Assembly: GCF_041053055.1 (NCBI RefSeq) | Contig: NZ_CP163443.1 | Location: 3,348,001-3,412,000, forward strand | Length of the DNA stretch: 64,000 bases | Origin: Streptomyces sp. R41 | Lineage (GTDB): Bacteria > Actinomycetota > Actinomycetes > Streptomycetales > Streptomycetaceae | Direction of reading: 5' to 3' | Shown: positions 62,364-64,000 of the stretch, one piece after another | How the letters are laid out: every line of letters begins with the position of its first letter | Position numbering within the stretch: position 1 is the first letter of the stretch | Translations under genes and position numbers: made by a program | Notes under the pieces: model-generated | The model's input: the letters and a program-made list of their open reading frames with translations, nothing else | What the model was told of the DNA's origin: nothing | The model's database searches: none

Positions 62364-63137
62364 CTACCGCACGTCTACGTAGTCGCCGGCGGTCTTGACC
62401 GTCGCAGTCGTGCTGGTGCCGGAGAAGTAGTAGCGCCAGTAGCCGTCGCTGGCAGCTGTTGCGGTGGTCTTCAGGCTGCCGGTGCTGTTGGTGTACACGG
62501 TCTTGACCGTCGTGTAGGTGTCTGTTCCCGCTTTGCGGAACTGCAGCTTGACCGGCTGATTGGTGTAGCCACGGTAGTCGTGGGTCTCCCAGTTGGCGCG
62601 GGTCAGTTTGCCGGTGACGGTGATGGTCTTGCCCTTGGCGACCGGCTCCGGCGAGGCGTTGACGCTGAGCTTCGAGTAGCGCTGGATGTTCGTGTACTTG
62701 TAGGCATCTAGGGAGATGCCGCCGTTGCCCTTGTCGTAGGCGTCGACGCCGACCTTCCACTGCCCGGCCCAAGAGTTCTTCTGCAGGTCGCGGGGGTTGA
62801 GGGTGAAGGGGACGACGCAGGTCTTCGTCGCGGCGTCGACGGCTGTGCACGTAGGACGGCCGAACGGCACCGTCATGTCCGTGTCTTCTTCCTTGGGGCC
62901 GCCGTGCCACACGAACACGCGGGCCGTTTCGATGCCGTCCGGATCGGTGGCGGTCACCGAAGCCGAGAAGGTGACCGTGTTGGAGATGCCGACCACGATG
63001 GGCTTGCCACCGTTGACCGTGACGCTGGTGATCGTTGTGTCGCCGCCCCACGACTCGTCGGCCTGAGCCGTTGGAGCGCTTGCGACGGCGAGTGCCAGGG
63101 CGCCGGACAGAGCGGTGCCTATGGCGATTGAGCGCAT
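62364..63137 (-). CDS. Secreted two-domain Ig-like protein
   Basis: A 257-aa exported protein: signal peptide to PTAQADE, then two beta-sandwich-like domains. Domain 1 (~30-150) has ITSVTVNGGKPIVVGISNTVTFSASVTATDPDGI and one disulphide pair candidate (PTCTAVDAATKTCVV). Domain 2 (~160-257) has AKGKTITVTGKLTRANWETHDYRGYTNQPVKLQFRKAG and ends YYFSGTSTTATVKTAGDYVDVR. Many Streptomyces have such proteins of unknown function (often DUF5707-like). It is framed by recombinase-type repeats and may be cargo or native chromosome beside the att site. Confidence 0.85.
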   Translation of the reverse strand: MRSIAIGTALSGALALAVASAPTAQADESWGGDTTITSVTVNGGKPIVVGISNTVTFSASVTATDPDGIETARVFVWHGGPKEEDTDMTVPFGRPTCTAVDAATKTCVVPFTLNPRDLQKNSWAGQWKVGVDAYDKGNGGISLDAYKYTNIQRYSKLSVNASPEPVAKGKTITVTGKLTRANWETHDYRGYTNQPVKLQFRKAGTDTYTTVKTVYTNSTGSLKTTATAASDGYWRYYFSGTSTTATVKTAGDYVDVR

Positions 63138-63839
63138 GTAGTCCCCAGAAAAATCAGGCCTGCCGGTCGAGCCCCCACCGCAGGCACCACGATTGATGGA
63201 GGGAGAGTACTGCGTTCACGCCAACTTGGCTGATTGTCCACCTGCACGCCAGTCACCACACGCAGCGCGACCAACATCGCGGAGGACCGGACCACCTGCA
63301 CGATGGCCGGGGTCTTGCCGGAGATCTTGATGAGCTGGGTTCTCGCTGCTCAGGAGCAGTGTGCTCGTGCGCTTGGTGGTCGTCATTGGTCGTCCTTGGC
63401 CACTGTCGAGCAGCCTCGGACGGCCCAGAGACGGCCCAGCTTCGCCGCGCTCGACTGACAGCCGGCACCCTCGATGCGCCCCGTCTGAACCTCAGCCGAC
63501 GACAGTCAGCCACGACGGCGGGCGCGCCACCCGACCACGCCCGCGTATTTGCCTCGCTCCGCCCCACGGCCTCAGCCACGCTGTCGGTGCCGTCGACCAG
63601 AGCGAGCCATGACGGCCGGACCGTGACGCCAGCGCCTGGGCCCTCAGCTTGGGAGGCTGTTGCCGTTTCCGGCCGGTTCAGGCGCTGACCTGTGCGAGAG
63701 CCCGCGGTGTGGCCACGTCGGACTTCGTGGCTTCTACCCGTCGACAACTGTCATCGTCTGTCGTCGTGGGCCATCTTCGGATGGCCCCGAGACGGCCCCG
63801 GATAGTGCCGGATCACGGCCCTCGACTTCCCCAGTTGTC
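63138..63839. other. ~700-bp region without convincing gene; two 20-bp repeats
   Basis: Open frames on both strands lack normal codon bias and recognisable protein sequence. The only structured signals are the 20-bp GRYGGCCC repeats at 63419-63438 and 63780-63799. The 63150-63400 part is less GC-rich and may be residue of a mobile element. Confidence 0.5.
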
Positions 63840-64000
63840 TCAGCTCTGGGCCGCGGCCCCGCTGGCGGTCAGATAATCGTCGATGTGGCGGGCGGAACGG
63901 CAGCCGCTCTCGATCGCCCCGTCGATGAAGCCACGCCACGTGCTCGCCGAGTCGGAACCCGCGAAGAACAGCCGCCCTTCGGTGGTGCGCAGGTCCGGCA
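63840..64000 (-). CDS. Flavin-containing amine oxidase, C-terminal end (5' part beyond window)
   Basis: The last ~53 codons read DLRTTEGRLFFAGSDSAST, WRGFIDGAIESGCRSARHI and end at AAAQS. The FAGxD...GFIDGAIESG block is the conserved C-terminal FAD-binding segment of monoamine-oxidase/flavin amine oxidases. The stop codon is at 63840-63842. The substrate cannot be told from this part. Confidence 0.85.
   Translation of the reverse strand, partial: PDLRTTEGRLFFAGSDSASTWRGFIDGAIESGCRSARHIDDYLTASGAAAQS

Overview
The window is very GC-rich and its genes show strongly biased third-codon positions, frequent GTG/TTG starts and four-base stop/start overlaps. Typical Streptomyces families are present (DUF397/DUF5753, BldB/WhiJ-type clusters, SpoIIE phosphatases, TerD, CYP125, DUF2330, bL37). 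It is almost certainly Streptomyces chromosome, with no sign of plasmid replication genes.

Layout. (1) 1-8.9 kb: a truncated aldehyde dehydrogenase divergent from a metallo-beta-lactamase hydrolase with KstR-like operators between them; a decayed gene; a large ATPase regulator; a repeat-bearing SpoIIE phosphatase; a serine hydrolase and a kinase. (2) 9.0-15.3 kb: a cobalamin riboswitch followed by five tightly coupled genes (alpha/alpha-barrel surface protein, small anchored partner, EcfT, fused EcfA1-A2, S component). This looks like a corrinoid capture-and-import operon and is the most interesting system here. (3) 15.3-18.8 kb: two identical secreted transglycosylase genes with identical leaders, flanking an anti-sigma/XRE-DUF5753/DUF397 regulatory triad. 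(4) 18.8-24.4 kb: secreted hydrolase, DUF1275, TerD, then a steroid-catabolism divergent pair (FadA5-like thiolase and CYP125) with KstR-like boxes. (5) 24.5-36 kb: envelope glycosyltransferase-like proteins, an MFS symporter, DUF2330, O-methyltransferase, FHA, DUF1992, two related hypotheticals, a SnoaL protein and a WYL regulator preceded by a 15-codon leader ORF. (6) 36-43 kb: GNAT, an MFS-winged-helix fusion, a peptidoglycan-binding protein, a HAD phosphatase bracketed by two inverted copies of a MITE-like hairpin, and a GDT1/UPF0016 manganese exporter under a yybP-ykoY riboswitch. (7) 43-51 kb: HNH nuclease, PhoD phosphatase, FAD protein, DoxX, DedA, DUF2277, MBL and ketopantoate reductase-like genes. 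(8) 51-54 kb: a MarR operon with a large palindromic operator, a decapitated MFS gene, an isochorismatase-like protein and LysR. (9) 54-62.1 kb: an accessory, decayed region with SnoaL, quinone reductase, a broken integrase, ribosomal protein bL37, a GAF-SpoIIE phosphatase, and a 5'-truncated integrase lying next to the 3' half of a tRNA-Val gene, the scar of a site-specific integrative element. (10) 62.1-64 kb: a secreted Ig-like protein, noncoding repeats and the end of an amine oxidase.

Functional links: regions 1 and 4 may share one sterol/lipid regulon, judged from operator similarity. The B12 operon and the manganese exporter are each metal/cofactor controlled by RNA. Convergent gene pairs are separated by strong hairpins or by dispersed Streptomyces repeat elements. 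All similarity statements come from reading the translated sequences; no database search was run.
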